Positions 36,476-46,550 of a DNA stretch of 64,000 nucleotides are shown in pieces; the first letter of the stretch is position 1, and the number at the start of each line of letters is the position of its first letter. Source of the stretch: Microbacterium sp. XT11 (lineage in GTDB: Bacteria > Actinomycetota > Actinomycetes > Actinomycetales > Microbacteriaceae). The stretch spans positions 125,081 to 189,080 of the forward strand of contig NZ_CP013859.1 of assembly GCF_001513675.1 (NCBI RefSeq). Reading direction: 5' to 3'. The notes under the pieces are model-generated. The model was not told the DNA's origin. It ran no database searches and saw only the letters and a program-made list of their open reading frames with translations. The position numbers were made by a program, and so were the translations under genes.

Positions 36476-37741
36476 CTAATCGAGCACCGCCCGCTGTGCC
36501 CGCCGCCCCAGGAGAAAGATCGAGAGACCTCCGAGGACGAGAATGAGGCCGGTTGTCGCAACGCCCGATGCGAAGGCTGAGTCGATGCCTGTGATGGCAA
36601 GATCATCGGTCACCGACACGGCGACGAACGCCGAGCCGCTGCTCGCACCTCGAACCTCGATACGATGCTTCCCGAGCTCCGTTCCGCCGGCTATCCCGAC
36701 ATTGAGGGTGACTTCGCCTCTCTTGTTCGCCACCGCATCCGTCAACTTCAGCGGTTCCGAATGCAACCAGATCTCGACCTTCTCACCCGGAGCGAAGCCG
36801 CGTGCCCTGACCGTGACGTTTCCGCCCGCGGGAACCGATGCGCTTGACAACGTGACTCTGGGCGCAGGTTTCGGAGGATCGGGCCGCTCCGCCGGCGCAG
36901 GGGCGTCATCCGCACCCGCGGCGTCAGTGGAGACCGGAGCCTCGGGCTTCACCGGGTCAGGTTCAGAGGTAGGTGTCGCGTCGGGAGTCGGTTCGGGCTT
37001 CGCCGGGACGGGGCATACGGCAGATGCTTCATACGTCTTCTCGCCGATGTAAGTCGACTCGGACCCCATCAGCCCTCGCACGGTGACCACGGTCTGTCCC
37101 TCGGCTGCAATGGGGACATCGATGAGCACTTTTCGTGAGGCATCCATGGTCGACGTGAGCGTTTCGGTCGAACTGTCGGTGACGAGTGTGGCTTCGGCGA
37201 CGGCACCTTCCGGAGCTTCCGGGCCGAATGTCACCCTCACTCTCGCAGTGATCGAACCATCTGCGTTGCACACGGGATCACCGAACTGCACGGTTTCAGC
37301 GGGCGCAGGTTCCGCGGGGGCCTCGGGACAATCGGACGCCGAGAGCTCCCCGCTCGCCAAGACGGTGCCGTTCACGATCCACTCGACCAAGTGCTGCTCT
37401 CCATCGGTGATGACAACCGACGCCGCGTCCAGCGCTGTGACGAAGTCGTCACTGTCGGCCGAAAGCACCGGATGCTGACCCGTATCCAGACCATCGACGC
37501 GGATGTAGGAGTCAATGGTGTCGCCGGAATCGAGCGTGGCCTGGCCAGAAGCCCGCACGAAGAAGCCGCCGGCGGAGCACTCCTGCGTGAGCGGGCCCGG
37601 CTGGTCGACGTTCACCTCTGCGTGCGCTGTCGTCGGCAGGGCTACAGCCGCGAGAGAAAGTGCCATCGCAAGGCCCAGACGTGACACGATGTGAGCACGC
37701 CGCATGGCGTCTAGACGGGGTCCGCGAAGATGACGAGTCAT
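36476..37741 (-). CDS. LAxTG-anchored cell-surface protein
   Basis: A 421-residue exported protein: signal peptide (LGLAMALSLAAVALPTTAHA), two or three beta-sandwich-like domains, a Pro/Glu/Ala/Asp-rich linker (about 245-295), an Ig-like domain (TLSSASVPAGGNVTVRARGF). At the C-terminus LAITG is followed by a hydrophobic stretch and RR, the sorting signal of class E (LAxTG) sortases. No sortase is in the window. ATG 37741 is preceded by AAAGAG. Confidence 0.8.
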   Translation of the reverse strand: MTRHLRGPRLDAMRRAHIVSRLGLAMALSLAAVALPTTAHAEVNVDQPGPLTQECSAGGFFVRASGQATLDSGDTIDSYIRVDGLDTGQHPVLSADSDDFVTALDAASVVITDGEQHLVEWIVNGTVLASGELSASDCPEAPAEPAPAETVQFGDPVCNADGSITARVRVTFGPEAPEGAVAEATLVTDSSTETLTSTMDASRKVLIDVPIAAEGQTVVTVRGLMGSESTYIGEKTYEASAVCPVPAKPEPTPDATPTSEPDPVKPEAPVSTDAAGADDAPAPAERPDPPKPAPRVTLSSASVPAGGNVTVRARGFAPGEKVEIWLHSEPLKLTDAVANKRGEVTLNVGIAGGTELGKHRIEVRGASSGSAFVAVSVTDDLAITGIDSAFASGVATTGLILVLGGLSIFLLGRRAQRAVLD

Positions 37742-37840
37742 GATCGGCTCTTTCGTTGGGTGCACAGGCGAGGACATCCAGCAGCTTCAACCTCGAAGCT
37801 TGGGCTCATCCTACTCATCCCTCACCTTGCGATGCGCGTT

Positions 37841-38500
37841 CTACACAGGCAACCGCACCGTAGGAGCATCCCCCGTCGCCCAGAAGTCGGCGTCGAGCAC
37901 GCGCGTGACGGGGTCTGGTTCGACATACGCCGGTGCGGTGGGGAGAGCGACTCCGGAGCGCGCTGCGGCTCGCGCAGCGTTCTGACGCTGCAGCTCCGCG
38001 GCCGCGGCGCGGCGCTCCCACAGCTCCCGCTCGATCTTCGTGCGATCCCGGGCGTAGATCATCGCGCGGAGGATCATGGCGAGGAGCAGGCCGACGTATC
38101 CGCCGATGGTGTTCGCAAGCACGTCGAAAACGGTCGAGACCCGCTCTTCCAGCGCGATCCCCTGGGCGAACTCGATGGCGCCCGAGAACGCCGGCAGAAG
38201 GAACAGCGCGACCCACCACGCACGGCGGGCGAGAGCGAGCCCGAGAAGGAAGCCCAAGGGCACGAACATCCCGATGTTGGCGGTGAATTCGAGCTTGTCG
38301 TAGCCAAACCACTCGGGCACGCCGACGTTGTGCAGCGCGCGCAGCAACCGTGACGCGATCCCGTCGAACTCCAGCTGCTTCGGATGCGGCCACATCGTCA
38401 CCACGAGCACGAAGGCCGCATAGACGATCAGCAGCAGGGTCGACACCCACAGGCGTGCGTAGCTTCGGGGCGGCGGCGGGCCGACGTAGATCTCGCTCAT
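37841..38500 (-). CDS. VanZ-family membrane protein
   Basis: A 219-residue protein with four or five membrane helices and the VanZ-like core (YDKLEFTANIGMFVPLGFLLG, then FSGAIEFAQGIALEERVSTVFDVLANTIGGYVG). The C-terminus is a cytoplasmic helix rich in Arg/Ala. VanZ proteins affect teicoplanin resistance in some Gram-positives; here a role in envelope polymer export is only a guess. ATG 38500 has CTGGAG upstream. Confidence 0.85.
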   Translation of the reverse strand: MSEIYVGPPPPRSYARLWVSTLLLIVYAAFVLVVTMWPHPKQLEFDGIASRLLRALHNVGVPEWFGYDKLEFTANIGMFVPLGFLLGLALARRAWWVALFLLPAFSGAIEFAQGIALEERVSTVFDVLANTIGGYVGLLLAMILRAMIYARDRTKIERELWERRAAAAELQRQNAARAAARSGVALPTAPAYVEPDPVTRVLDADFWATGDAPTVRLPV

Positions 38501-38566
38501 GCAACTCCAGACACGCGAAGGGAATCCCACGCTATCGGCTGCATCCGGGAAAACGCCGAGCGACGA

Positions 38567-38600
38567 CAAAGGGGCCGAGCCTTGCGGCCCGACCCCTTTG
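38567..38600 (-). terminator. Terminator after tuf
   Basis: An outer 8-bp perfect stem (CAAAGGGG at 38567-38574 with 38593-38600) with further inner pairs, 15 bases after the tuf stop. Confidence 0.85.
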
Positions 38601-38615
38601 CGAGAAAGCGGATGC

Positions 38616-39809
<1,194 letters not shown>

Positions 39810-39921
39810 TGGGTCCTCCTCAGGACGTCGTGTAGAGGTGCCCGGGCACTGGATTGCGACCGGATCTCTACGGGTTAGGTTCTCAGTTTAGTAGAGAGGG
39901 AATGTGAAGTTGTAGGAGACC

Positions 39922-39948
39922 TGGGAGCCGGGACGGGCCCGGCTCCCA
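39922..39948 (-). terminator. Terminator/attenuator between fusA and tuf
   Basis: A perfect 11-bp stem (39922-39932 with 39938-39948) and 5-base loop, 7 bases after the fusA stop. Confidence 0.85.
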
Positions 39949-39955
39949 GAAGTTG

Positions 39956-42070
39956 TTACTCGCCCTTGGCCTTCTGGACGATCTCGTCCGCGACGGCCTT
40001 CGGGACCTCGGCGTAGCTGTCGAACTCCATGGAGTAGACGGCACGACCGGAGGTCTTCGAACGCAGGTCGCCGATGTAGCCGAACATCTCGGACAGCGGC
40101 ACCGAAGCGCGCACCACCTTGACGCCCGCGGCATCCTCCATCGACTGGATCTGGCCACGACGCGAGTTCAGGTCACCGATGACGTCGCCCATGTACTCCT
40201 CAGGAGTACGCACCTCGACGGCCATCAGCGGCTCGAGCAGCACGGGGTTGGCGCGGCGAGCGGCCTCCTTGAAGCCCATGGAGCCCGCGATCTTGAACGC
40301 CATCTCCGAGGAGTCGACGTCGTGCGCAGCACCGTCGACGAGGGTCGCCTTGACGCCGACCATCGGGTAGCCCGCGAGCACGCCGACGTTCATCGCGTCC
40401 TGGAAACCGGCGTCGACCGACGGGATGTACTCACGAGGCACGCGACCACCGGTGACGGCGTTCTCGAACTCGTAGGTCTTCTCCGCGTCGAGCGGCAGCG
40501 GCTCGATCGTGAACTGGATCTTCGCGAACTGACCAGAACCACCGGTCTGCTTCTTGTGCGTGTAGTCGTGCTTCTCGACGGCCTTGCGGATCGTCTCGCG
40601 GTACGCCACCTGCGGCTTGCCGACGTTCGCCTCGACCTTGAACTCCCGCTTCATGCGGTCGACGAGGATGTCGAGGTGCAGCTCGCCCATGCCCTTGATG
40701 GTCGTCTGACCGGTCTCGGGGTTGAGCTCCGTGCGGAAGGTCGGGTCTTCTTCGGCGAGCTTCTGGATCGCGACGCCCAGCTTCTCCTGGTCGGCCTTGG
40801 TCTTCGGCTCGATGGCGACCTCGATCACCGGCTCCGGGAACGTCATCGACTCGAGGACGACCGGCGCGTTGATGTCGGCGAGGGTGTCACCCGTGGTGGT
40901 GTCCTTCAGGCCGATCACGGCGTAGATGTTGCCGGCGGTCAGCTTGTCGACCGGGTTCTCCTTGTTGGCGTGCATCTGGAAGATCTTCCCGATGCGCTCC
41001 TTCTTGCCCTTGGTCGAGTTGATGACCTGAGCGCCCGACTCGAGCTCGCCCGAGTACACGCGCACGTAGGTGAGACGACCGAAGAACGGGTGCACCGCGA
41101 CCTTGAACGCCAGCGCGGCGAACGGGTCCTTGGCGTCGGGGTGACGCTCGATGATCTTCTCTTCGTCCTTCGGGTCGTGCGCCTCGATGGCGGGCACGTC
41201 GAGAGGCGACGGCAGGTAGTCGACGACCGCGTCGAGCATGGGCTGCACACCGCGGTTCTTGAACGCCGAACCGCAGAGCACCGGGTAGATCTCGCCGGCG
41301 ACGACGAGCTTGCGGATGGCGCCCTTGATCTCGGCGATGGTCAGCTCCTCGCCGCCGAAGAACTTCTCGAGAAGCTCCTCGTCGGTCTCGGCGACCGTCT
41401 CCAGCAGCTGCTGGCGGTACTCCTCGGCCTTGTCCTTGAGGTCGGCCGGGATCTCCTGGATCTCGTACGACGCACCCATCGTCACGTCACCCTTGGCGTC
41501 GCCCGGCCACACCAGCGCGCGCATCTCGATGAGGTCGACGACGCCGACGAAGTCGTTCTCGGCACCGATCGGCAGCTGCAGCACGAGCGGCTTGGCGCCG
41601 AGGCGGTTGACGATGGTGTCGACCGTGAAGTAGAAGTCCGCGCCGAGCTTGTCCATCTTGTTGACGAAGCAGATGCGGGGGACGTTGTACTTGTCGGCCT
41701 GGCGCCACACGGTCTCGGACTGGGGCTCGACGCCCTCCTTGCCGTCGAACACCGCCACAGCACCGTCGAGCACGCGCAGCGAGCGCTCCACCTCGACGGT
41801 GAAGTCCACGTGACCGGGGGTGTCGATGATGTTGATCTGGTTCTTGTTCCAGAAGCAGGTCACGGCAGCAGACGTGATCGTGATGCCGCGCTCCTTCTCC
41901 TGCTCCATCCAGTCGGTGGTCGAGGCACCGTCGTGCGTCTCGCCGAGCTTGTGGTTGACGCCCGTGTAGAACAGGATGCGCTCGGTCGTGGTGGTCTTGC
42001 CGGCATCGATGTGCGCCATGATGCCGATGTTCCGAACCTTGCTCAGGTCGGTGAGCACGTCTTGTGCCAC
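39956..42070 (-). CDS. fusA: Elongation factor G
   Basis: A 704-residue translocase. G motifs: [28 protein letters not shown] and NKMDKLGAD; domain IV tip around [17 protein letters not shown]. It is full length and follows rpsG after an 84-base spacer that holds a hairpin. Confidence 0.98.
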   Translation of the reverse strand: MAQDVLTDLSKVRNIGIMAHIDAGKTTTTERILFYTGVNHKLGETHDGASTTDWMEQEKERGITITSAAVTCFWNKNQINIIDTPGHVDFTVEVERSLRVLDGAVAVFDGKEGVEPQSETVWRQADKYNVPRICFVNKMDKLGADFYFTVDTIVNRLGAKPLVLQLPIGAENDFVGVVDLIEMRALVWPGDAKGDVTMGASYEIQEIPADLKDKAEEYRQQLLETVAETDEELLEKFFGGEELTIAEIKGAIRKLVVAGEIYPVLCGSAFKNRGVQPMLDAVVDYLPSPLDVPAIEAHDPKDEEKIIERHPDAKDPFAALAFKVAVHPFFGRLTYVRVYSGELESGAQVINSTKGKKERIGKIFQMHANKENPVDKLTAGNIYAVIGLKDTTTGDTLADINAPVVLESMTFPEPVIEVAIEPKTKADQEKLGVAIQKLAEEDPTFRTELNPETGQTTIKGMGELHLDILVDRMKREFKVEANVGKPQVAYRETIRKAVEKHDYTHKKQTGGSGQFAKIQFTIEPLPLDAEKTYEFENAVTGGRVPREYIPSVDAGFQDAMNVGVLAGYPMVGVKATLVDGAAHDVDSSEMAFKIAGSMGFKEAARRANPVLLEPLMAVEVRTPEEYMGDVIGDLNSRRGQIQSMEDAAGVKVVRASVPLSEMFGYIGDLRSKTSGRAVYSMEFDSYAEVPKAVADEIVQKAKGE

Positions 42071-42119
42071 AGGAGTGTCCTTATCTTTCTTGGCAGTCGT
42101 ACTGCGAAAAGTGGGTGCC

Positions 42120-42144
42120 CGCCCCCGGCGCGATGCCGGGGGCG
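42120..42144 (-). terminator. Hairpin between rpsG and fusA
   Basis: A perfect 10-bp GC-rich stem (42120-42129 with 42135-42144) and 5-base loop, 10 bases after the rpsG stop. Probably an attenuator or RNA-processing site within the str operon. Confidence 0.7.
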
Positions 42145-42154
42145 AGCGAAGCTG

Positions 42155-42625
42155 TCACCAGCGGTAGTGAGCGAACGCGCGGTTCGACTCGGCCATCTTG
42201 TGGGTGTCCTCGCGGCGCTTGACCGCGGCACCGAGGCCGTTCGACGCGTCGAGGATCTCGTTCTGCAGACGCTCGGTCATCGTCTTCTCACGACGGCCCT
42301 TGGCGTAGCTGACGAGCCAGCGCAGCGCGAGCGTGTTCGCGCGGTGCGGCTTGACCTCGACCGGCACCTGGTAGGTCGAACCACCGACGCGGCGGCTCTT
42401 GACCTCGAGCGTGGGGCGCACGTTGTCGAGCGCCTTCTTCAGCGTGGCGACGGCGTCCTGGCCGGACTTCGCCTCGACACCGCGGAGGGCGCCGTAGACG
42501 ATGGCCTCGGCGAGCGACTTCTTGCCGTCGATGAGGATCTTGTTGACCAGCTGGCTGACGATCGGAGCGCCGTAGACCGGGTCGTTGACGACGGGACGCT
42601 TGGGGGCGGGACCCTTACGAGGCAT
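42155..42625 (-). CDS. rpsG: 30S ribosomal protein S7 (uS7)
   Basis: A 156-residue S7 ([20 protein letters not shown]), the assembly starter of the 30S head. The signature [20 protein letters not shown] is intact. It starts 5 bases after rpsL. Confidence 0.98.
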   Translation of the reverse strand: MPRKGPAPKRPVVNDPVYGAPIVSQLVNKILIDGKKSLAEAIVYGALRGVEAKSGQDAVATLKKALDNVRPTLEVKSRRVGGSTYQVPVEVKPHRANTLALRWLVSYAKGRREKTMTERLQNEILDASNGLGAAVKRREDTHKMAESNRAFAHYRW

Positions 42626-42630
42626 TGGAC

Positions 42631-42999
42631 TCAGCCCTTCTTCGCGCCGTAGCGGCTGCGAGCCTGCTTACGGTTCTTGACGGCCTGGGTGTCCAGGGCG
42701 CCACGGACGATCTTGTAGCGGACACCGGGGAGGTCCTTCACACGGCCACCGCGGACGAGCACCAGCGAGTGCTCCTGCAGGTTGTGGCCCTCACCGGGGA
42801 TGTACGCGGTGACCTCGGTGCCGTTGCGGAGCTTCACACGTGCGACCTTGCGCATCGCCGAGTTCGGCTTCTTCGGGGTGGTGGTGTAGACGCGGGTGCA
42901 GACCCCGGCCTGCTGCGGGTTCGCCTTCAGGGCGGGTGCCTTGGTCTTCGAGACCTTGGGCGTACGACCCTTGCGAACCAACTGCTGAATGGTTGGCAC
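42631..42999 (-). CDS. rpsL: 30S ribosomal protein S12 (uS12)
   Basis: A 122-residue S12 ([19 protein letters not shown]). The streptomycin-related lysines are wild type: K in TTPKKPNSA and K in [12 protein letters not shown]. The start is GTG 42999 with AGGAGA 5 bases upstream; the eight extra codons of the open frame are not S12. Confidence 0.98.
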   Translation of the reverse strand: MPTIQQLVRKGRTPKVSKTKAPALKANPQQAGVCTRVYTTTPKKPNSAMRKVARVKLRNGTEVTAYIPGEGHNLQEHSLVLVRGGRVKDLPGVRYKIVRGALDTQAVKNRKQARSRYGAKKG

Positions 43000-43137
43000 G
43001 TTCTCTCCTAGTAGGTGCTGCACGGTGACAGCGCGATGGGTTTCACATCATGACCCACCGGCACGCCGGAGCCGACGCGCTTTTGGTGTGGTGGGTATGC
43101 CGTGGGGGCGGACCGACTGGGAGCCGACGCCCTGCGC

Positions 43138-43153
43138 GCACGTCAAGACGTGC
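43138..43153. promoter_or_regulatory. Palindrome at the predicted rpsL start region
   Basis: GCACGTC, AA, GACGTGC: a perfect 7+7 inverted repeat lying 7-22 bases after the predicted transcription start of the str operon. It fits a repressor site or an early RNA hairpin. Confidence 0.4.
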
Positions 43154-43166
43154 ACACACCTGGTCA

Positions 43167-43195
43167 AGTGTAATGCCGCGTAACGTGGCGGTCAA
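43167..43195 (-). promoter_or_regulatory. rpsL: str operon promoter
   Basis: On the minus strand, TTGACC (43190-43195), exactly 17 bases, then TACACT (43167-43172). This is a near-consensus housekeeping promoter, the strongest I see in the window. Confidence 0.8.
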
Positions 43196-43331
43196 ATGTG
43201 CACGGAGGTCACCGCAGGTCTCCGATCCGCGCGGCGACGGAGCCATCGACGCCGGTCCTCCGCTCGGCGGTCGCGGCGATGAGACGCGCGCACCGACCCT
43301 GTACTCCCCCGTCGAGCCTGTAGCCGCAGGG

Positions 43332-43979
43332 CTAGGGCATGTCGGGGTCGAACGGCGAGTCGAGCGACTCGGTCAGTTCGGCCAGCAGCGCCTCGATCTG
43401 CGGTTCGACGTGCTGCGCGATCGCAGCCTGGATCGCGAGACGATGACGCAGCAGGATGCCGCAGATCTCGCGACCGATCATGTTCGCGTACTCGTCGGCG
43501 AGCGCCACCTCCTGGCGCAGGGCGATCTTGGCCTCGTCGCTCAGGGGCGGCAGCGGCGGGAGCTCCGCGGCGGATTCGTCGGCGAGGCCGGCGATCGTGA
43601 AGAGGAACGGCGCACCGGGCACCGGATCGGGGTCGAGGGGCAGGCCGTCGAACTCGGGATCGAGGTCTTCGGTCGGCCGGTAGCTGCGGGCACGGTTGCG
43701 GGCCGCCTGCTGATCGAGCTCTCGCTGCAGCATCGGCAGGTTGCGAGCCGTGTACTCGGCCACGGCGTGATCGACGATGGTCTTGATCCTTGTCGACAGC
43801 CCGTGCTGCACGCCGTGCGGTGTGTTGGCGCCGATGCCCGCCGCAGACAGGATGGGCGACCCGAGACAGCGCCGGCACGGCGCGACGCGTCCGCGGTGGG
43901 TGGCCGGCTCCCAGCGCGGCACCCAGCGCAGCCAGGCCTCGACGGCCTGGTCGACCTGCGTCTCCAGCGAGCGCTCCAC
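43332..43979 (-). CDS. Hypothetical protein with CxxC
   Basis: A 215-residue soluble protein of unknown function. It has a CRRC pair near residue 32, an acidic Pro-rich middle (about 110-135) and a helical C-terminus (AIAQHVEPQIEALLAELTES). The frame is open far upstream, but GTG 43979 has TACGCT (43986-43991) 6 bases before it, matching the leaderless pattern of other genes here. I do not recognise a family. Confidence 0.7.
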   Translation of the reverse strand: MERSLETQVDQAVEAWLRWVPRWEPATHRGRVAPCRRCLGSPILSAAGIGANTPHGVQHGLSTRIKTIVDHAVAEYTARNLPMLQRELDQQAARNRARSYRPTEDLDPEFDGLPLDPDPVPGAPFLFTIAGLADESAAELPPLPPLSDEAKIALRQEVALADEYANMIGREICGILLRHRLAIQAAIAQHVEPQIEALLAELTESLDSPFDPDMP

Positions 43980-44047
43980 GCTTCCAGCGTACGGCTCGGT
44001 CGGGCGTGTCGGTGCGATTTCCCGCGTCGCCGCGCGGGACGGCAGGT

Positions 44048-44482
44048 CTATTCGTCGTCGTCGTGGCGTTCCCACGGCCACCGCGGATGCTGTGCCCTGG
44101 TGCGCCGCAGTGCCACACCGCCCCATGCGGCGACGGCTGCCGCGAGCAGCAGCACGGCGCTCGGCCCGCGCCGCACGAGCTCTCCCGAGACGGCGGTGGC
44201 GATGATGAGGTCGCCGCCGGCGATCAGCACCACGATCCATACGGCGACGAGGTGTGCGAGCGCCGTGACGAGGGCGATCGACGGCACCGAGAGGAACGAT
44301 GGCCGCATCCGCCGAAGAGCGGTGCCGAGCGCCAGCGCGAACGCCCCGACCGCGACGAGCATCCCGACGATCCCCGGTGCCTGCCCGAGGCCCGGCGTCG
44401 AGATGATGTCGGAGTCGGTCGCGACGCTCACAGCTCCGAGCCCGAACACGGCCAGCGCGAAGAAGCCGATCACGGCCATCAC
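44048..44482 (-). CDS. Small multi-pass membrane protein
   Basis: A protein of about 144 residues with four predicted membrane helices and a charged C-terminus (HPRWPWERHDDDE). I do not recognise the function. The start is uncertain: ATG 44482 has no Shine-Dalgarno. The frame stays open and protein-like back to an ACG at 44548 that follows GAGGTAAG, but a hairpin (44501-44530) lies in that stretch. Confidence 0.65.
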   Translation of the reverse strand: MMAVIGFFALAVFGLGAVSVATDSDIISTPGLGQAPGIVGMLVAVGAFALALGTALRRMRPSFLSVPSIALVTALAHLVAVWIVVLIAGGDLIIATAVSGELVRRGPSAVLLLAAAVAAWGGVALRRTRAQHPRWPWERHDDDE

Positions 44483-44500
44483 GACCGCCAGGACGGCCGA

Positions 44501-44530
44501 AACCCCCGCGGACTCGGGCCCGCGGGGGTT
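44501..44530 (-). terminator. Hairpin after the 355-residue membrane protein gene
   Basis: A perfect 11-bp stem (AACCCCCGCGG at 44501-44511 with 44520-44530) and 8-base loop, 21 bases after the stop of the upstream gene and just before the next gene. Confidence 0.7.
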
Positions 44531-44551
44531 CGGCGTCGTACTGTTCGTGGC

Positions 44552-45619
44552 TTACCTCGCCAGCGTCGGCCCGGCTTCGAGGGTGCGCTCGTACTCGCGC
44601 TGCGCCTCGGCGTTGAGCTCGGTCTTGCGGGCACCGCTGCGAGCGACCCACGCACCGAACCAGATGGTCAGCTCCCGGCCGAACACGAACGCGGCGATCG
44701 CGAGCGGCGACAGCAGCTGCTCGTTCACGAGTTCCGCGCCGTCGGCGGTGGTCAGCGACCAGAACGGCGCCTCGAAGAGCTGGCCGAGGATGTAGCCGCC
44801 GTACGCGAAGACGCCCACGATGATGCCGAACACGACCCAGAGGCCCCAGCGTCCGCGGTTGATGAACGCGCCGAGCAGCCAGAACCCGAGGAAGAACACG
44901 ACGACGGGCACCCAGAAGCCCCAGGTCGTCAGCGGCGCGAGCGCGGCATCGCCGATGTTCTCACCGGTCACGTCTCCGGCGATCGCGCCGAGGCCGAGGA
45001 TCGTGCCGAGGTACAGGACGGCGAAGGCCAGCGTCGCGAGCAGGCCGATGAGACCGGCGGTGCCGCGGTTGCCGCGCTCCCGCGGAGGCTCTGGGGCCTG
45101 CACGAAGATGGGCTGCTGCTGCAGCAGCGTCGGAGCGGCCGCAGCCTCGACCGGCGCAGGCTCGGACGGCACGATGCGGGTCTCGGCGCGCGTCTCGGCA
45201 TCCGCCGCGGGAGGCGCGTATGCCGCGTCCGTCATCGCCGACTCGTGGTGCTCGACGGGTGCCGCGTCGGCACGGTCGGATGCCGCGTCGGCACGGTCGG
45301 GTGCCGCGTCGGCACGGTCGGATGCCGCGTCGTACGCGGCGGTCGCAGGCTGGTCGTCCGCCGTATCGGCGGCGAGGGCCTGGTTCAGCTCAGGTGTCGA
45401 GAACGTGCCGGGGTGCTCGCGCTCTGCCGCTTCAAATGCCGCGAGGTCGGGGTCGACGTCGCTCTTCGCGTCCGCGTCCGCCGCGTCGACGGGCTTCGCG
45501 GACGCACCGGGGACGTCTGCACCCGCCGCTGCGGCGGCATCGAGTCCAGCGTTCGCGCTGTCGACGACGTCGTTCACGTCGGACGGCTGCTCGGGCCGGG
45601 GAGCCTCGGGGTCACTCAT
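44552..45619 (-). CDS. Membrane protein with long acidic Ala/Asp-rich N-terminus
   Basis: A 355-residue protein: about 175 N-terminal residues are Ala/Asp/Pro-rich and disordered-looking, followed by four membrane helices (for example GLIGLLATLAFAVLYLGTILG and VPVVVFFLGFWLLGAFI) and a short charged tail. A 7-residue repeat ADAASDR/ADAAPDR occurs near residues 98-122. Function unknown. ATG 45619 begins MSDPEAPRPEQPSD; the frame open upstream has no start signals. Confidence 0.75.
   Translation of the reverse strand: MSDPEAPRPEQPSDVNDVVDSANAGLDAAAAAGADVPGASAKPVDAADADAKSDVDPDLAAFEAAEREHPGTFSTPELNQALAADTADDQPATAAYDAASDRADAAPDRADAASDRADAAPVEHHESAMTDAAYAPPAADAETRAETRIVPSEPAPVEAAAAPTLLQQQPIFVQAPEPPRERGNRGTAGLIGLLATLAFAVLYLGTILGLGAIAGDVTGENIGDAALAPLTTWGFWVPVVVFFLGFWLLGAFINRGRWGLWVVFGIIVGVFAYGGYILGQLFEAPFWSLTTADGAELVNEQLLSPLAIAAFVFGRELTIWFGAWVARSGARKTELNAEAQREYERTLEAGPTLAR
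45260..45332. repeat. 21-bp tandem repeat, about 3.5 copies
   Basis: Units at 45260-45280, 45281-45301 and 45302-45322 differ at one base, with a partial fourth copy to 45332. They encode the ADAA(S/P)DR heptad of the membrane protein. Confidence 0.9.
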
Positions 45620-45713
45620 GGGGGTGCGCCTCTCGTCGGAAGTGTCAGTGCGAGGGTACCGCCGGGCCGCGGTCGCCCGCCGGAGGCATGCCGACGTGTC
45701 GTTCAGCCGGCTG

Positions 45714-45866
45714 TTACGGGGCCATCGATCGGATGCCCTCACCGAAGAACTCGGCCATCACGGGCAGCATCGGCAACGCGAACCACGCGAGCCCCGCCAC
45801 GACGGCGGCGCAGATCACTCCGGCGATCCAGCTGACCGCCAGATTGCGTCCGCCCACTCGTGCCAT
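45714..45866 (-). CDS. 50-residue single-pass membrane protein
   Basis: A short frame coding for a 50-residue protein: basic N-terminus (MARVGGRN), one hydrophobic helix (LAVSWIAGVICAAVVAGLAW) and an amphipathic C-terminus ending SMAP. TAGCGT (45873-45878) lies exactly 6 bases before the ATG, the leaderless pattern seen elsewhere, which supports it being real. Function unknown. Confidence 0.65.
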   Translation of the reverse strand: MARVGGRNLAVSWIAGVICAAVVAGLAWFALPMLPVMAEFFGEGIRSMAP

Positions 45867-45938
45867 GCCCCCACGCTACGTCCGCACCCGCGCCGCCCAC
45901 CGGAGCAACGCCGATGACGCCTCGGCGTCAGCTCCCGC

Positions 45939-46550
45939 TCAGCTGCGGGTGCGCCCCCTCAGGCGCCAGAGCAGCCAGAGCCCGGATACCGGCACCAAGG
46001 CGAACGCGACGATGATCACGCTGTGCGCGGTACCGAACTCCATCGCCGTCGGCACGAGCGGGTTGTGCCCCTCCGCAGCGAGCCCCGTCTGTGCGTCGCC
46101 GTCCATGAGCGCGGCGACCGACCATGTGACGAGGAGCGACACCGCGGCGATGCCGACGGGCGCGAGCACCGCAGTCCACTTCTCCCACGCCCGCCACAGC
46201 GGGCTCACGCAGACCAGCACGACGCCGACGCCCCAACCGACGACCGGGACCACGATGCCGCCGAAGCTCAGAGTGAGCGCGGCCGCGATCGCGAATCCTC
46301 GCGATGACAGCACCGACGGCGCGGGCGACGAAACCGGAACGCCGGGCACCTCCCGCTGCGCCTCGCGGGCGATGTCGGCGGGATCGCCGAGCTGAGCGAT
46401 GCGCGCGGCCGTCTCCTCGCGGTCGCGACCCGTGAGCTCTTCCCACACGCCCTGGCGTATGTCGACGGCGATTCCGTGCGGCACTCCGCTCATTGCCTCG
46501 TCGAGACGGGCCAGGTAGTCATCGCGCAGGCGCGCAGCATCGGCATCCAT
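45939..46550 (-). CDS. HAAS-domain membrane protein, partner of PadR
   Basis: A 203-residue protein with an N-terminal HAAS-type helical domain (LRDDYLARLDEAMSGVPHG, then DIRQGVWEEL) and four C-terminal membrane helices. Such proteins are usually encoded directly after a PadR regulator and are thought to sense membrane state. ATG 46550 overlaps the padR stop by one base (TGATG), so the pair is coupled. Confidence 0.8.
   Translation of the reverse strand: MDADAARLRDDYLARLDEAMSGVPHGIAVDIRQGVWEELTGRDREETAARIAQLGDPADIAREAQREVPGVPVSSPAPSVLSSRGFAIAAALTLSFGGIVVPVVGWGVGVVLVCVSPLWRAWEKWTAVLAPVGIAAVSLLVTWSVAALMDGDAQTGLAAEGHNPLVPTAMEFGTAHSVIIVAFALVPVSGLWLLWRLRGRTRS

Larger units (their letters stand above)
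43000..43331. other. rpsL leader and spacer
   Basis: A 332-base intergenic stretch between rpsL and a hypothetical gene on the same strand. It carries the rpsL promoter (43167-43195), a palindrome at 43138-43153 and a leader of about 160 bases. I see no gene. Confidence 0.6.

Noticed and set aside
39953..42652. 899-codon open frame on the plus strand
   Set aside because: It mirrors fusA and rpsG, which are certain.
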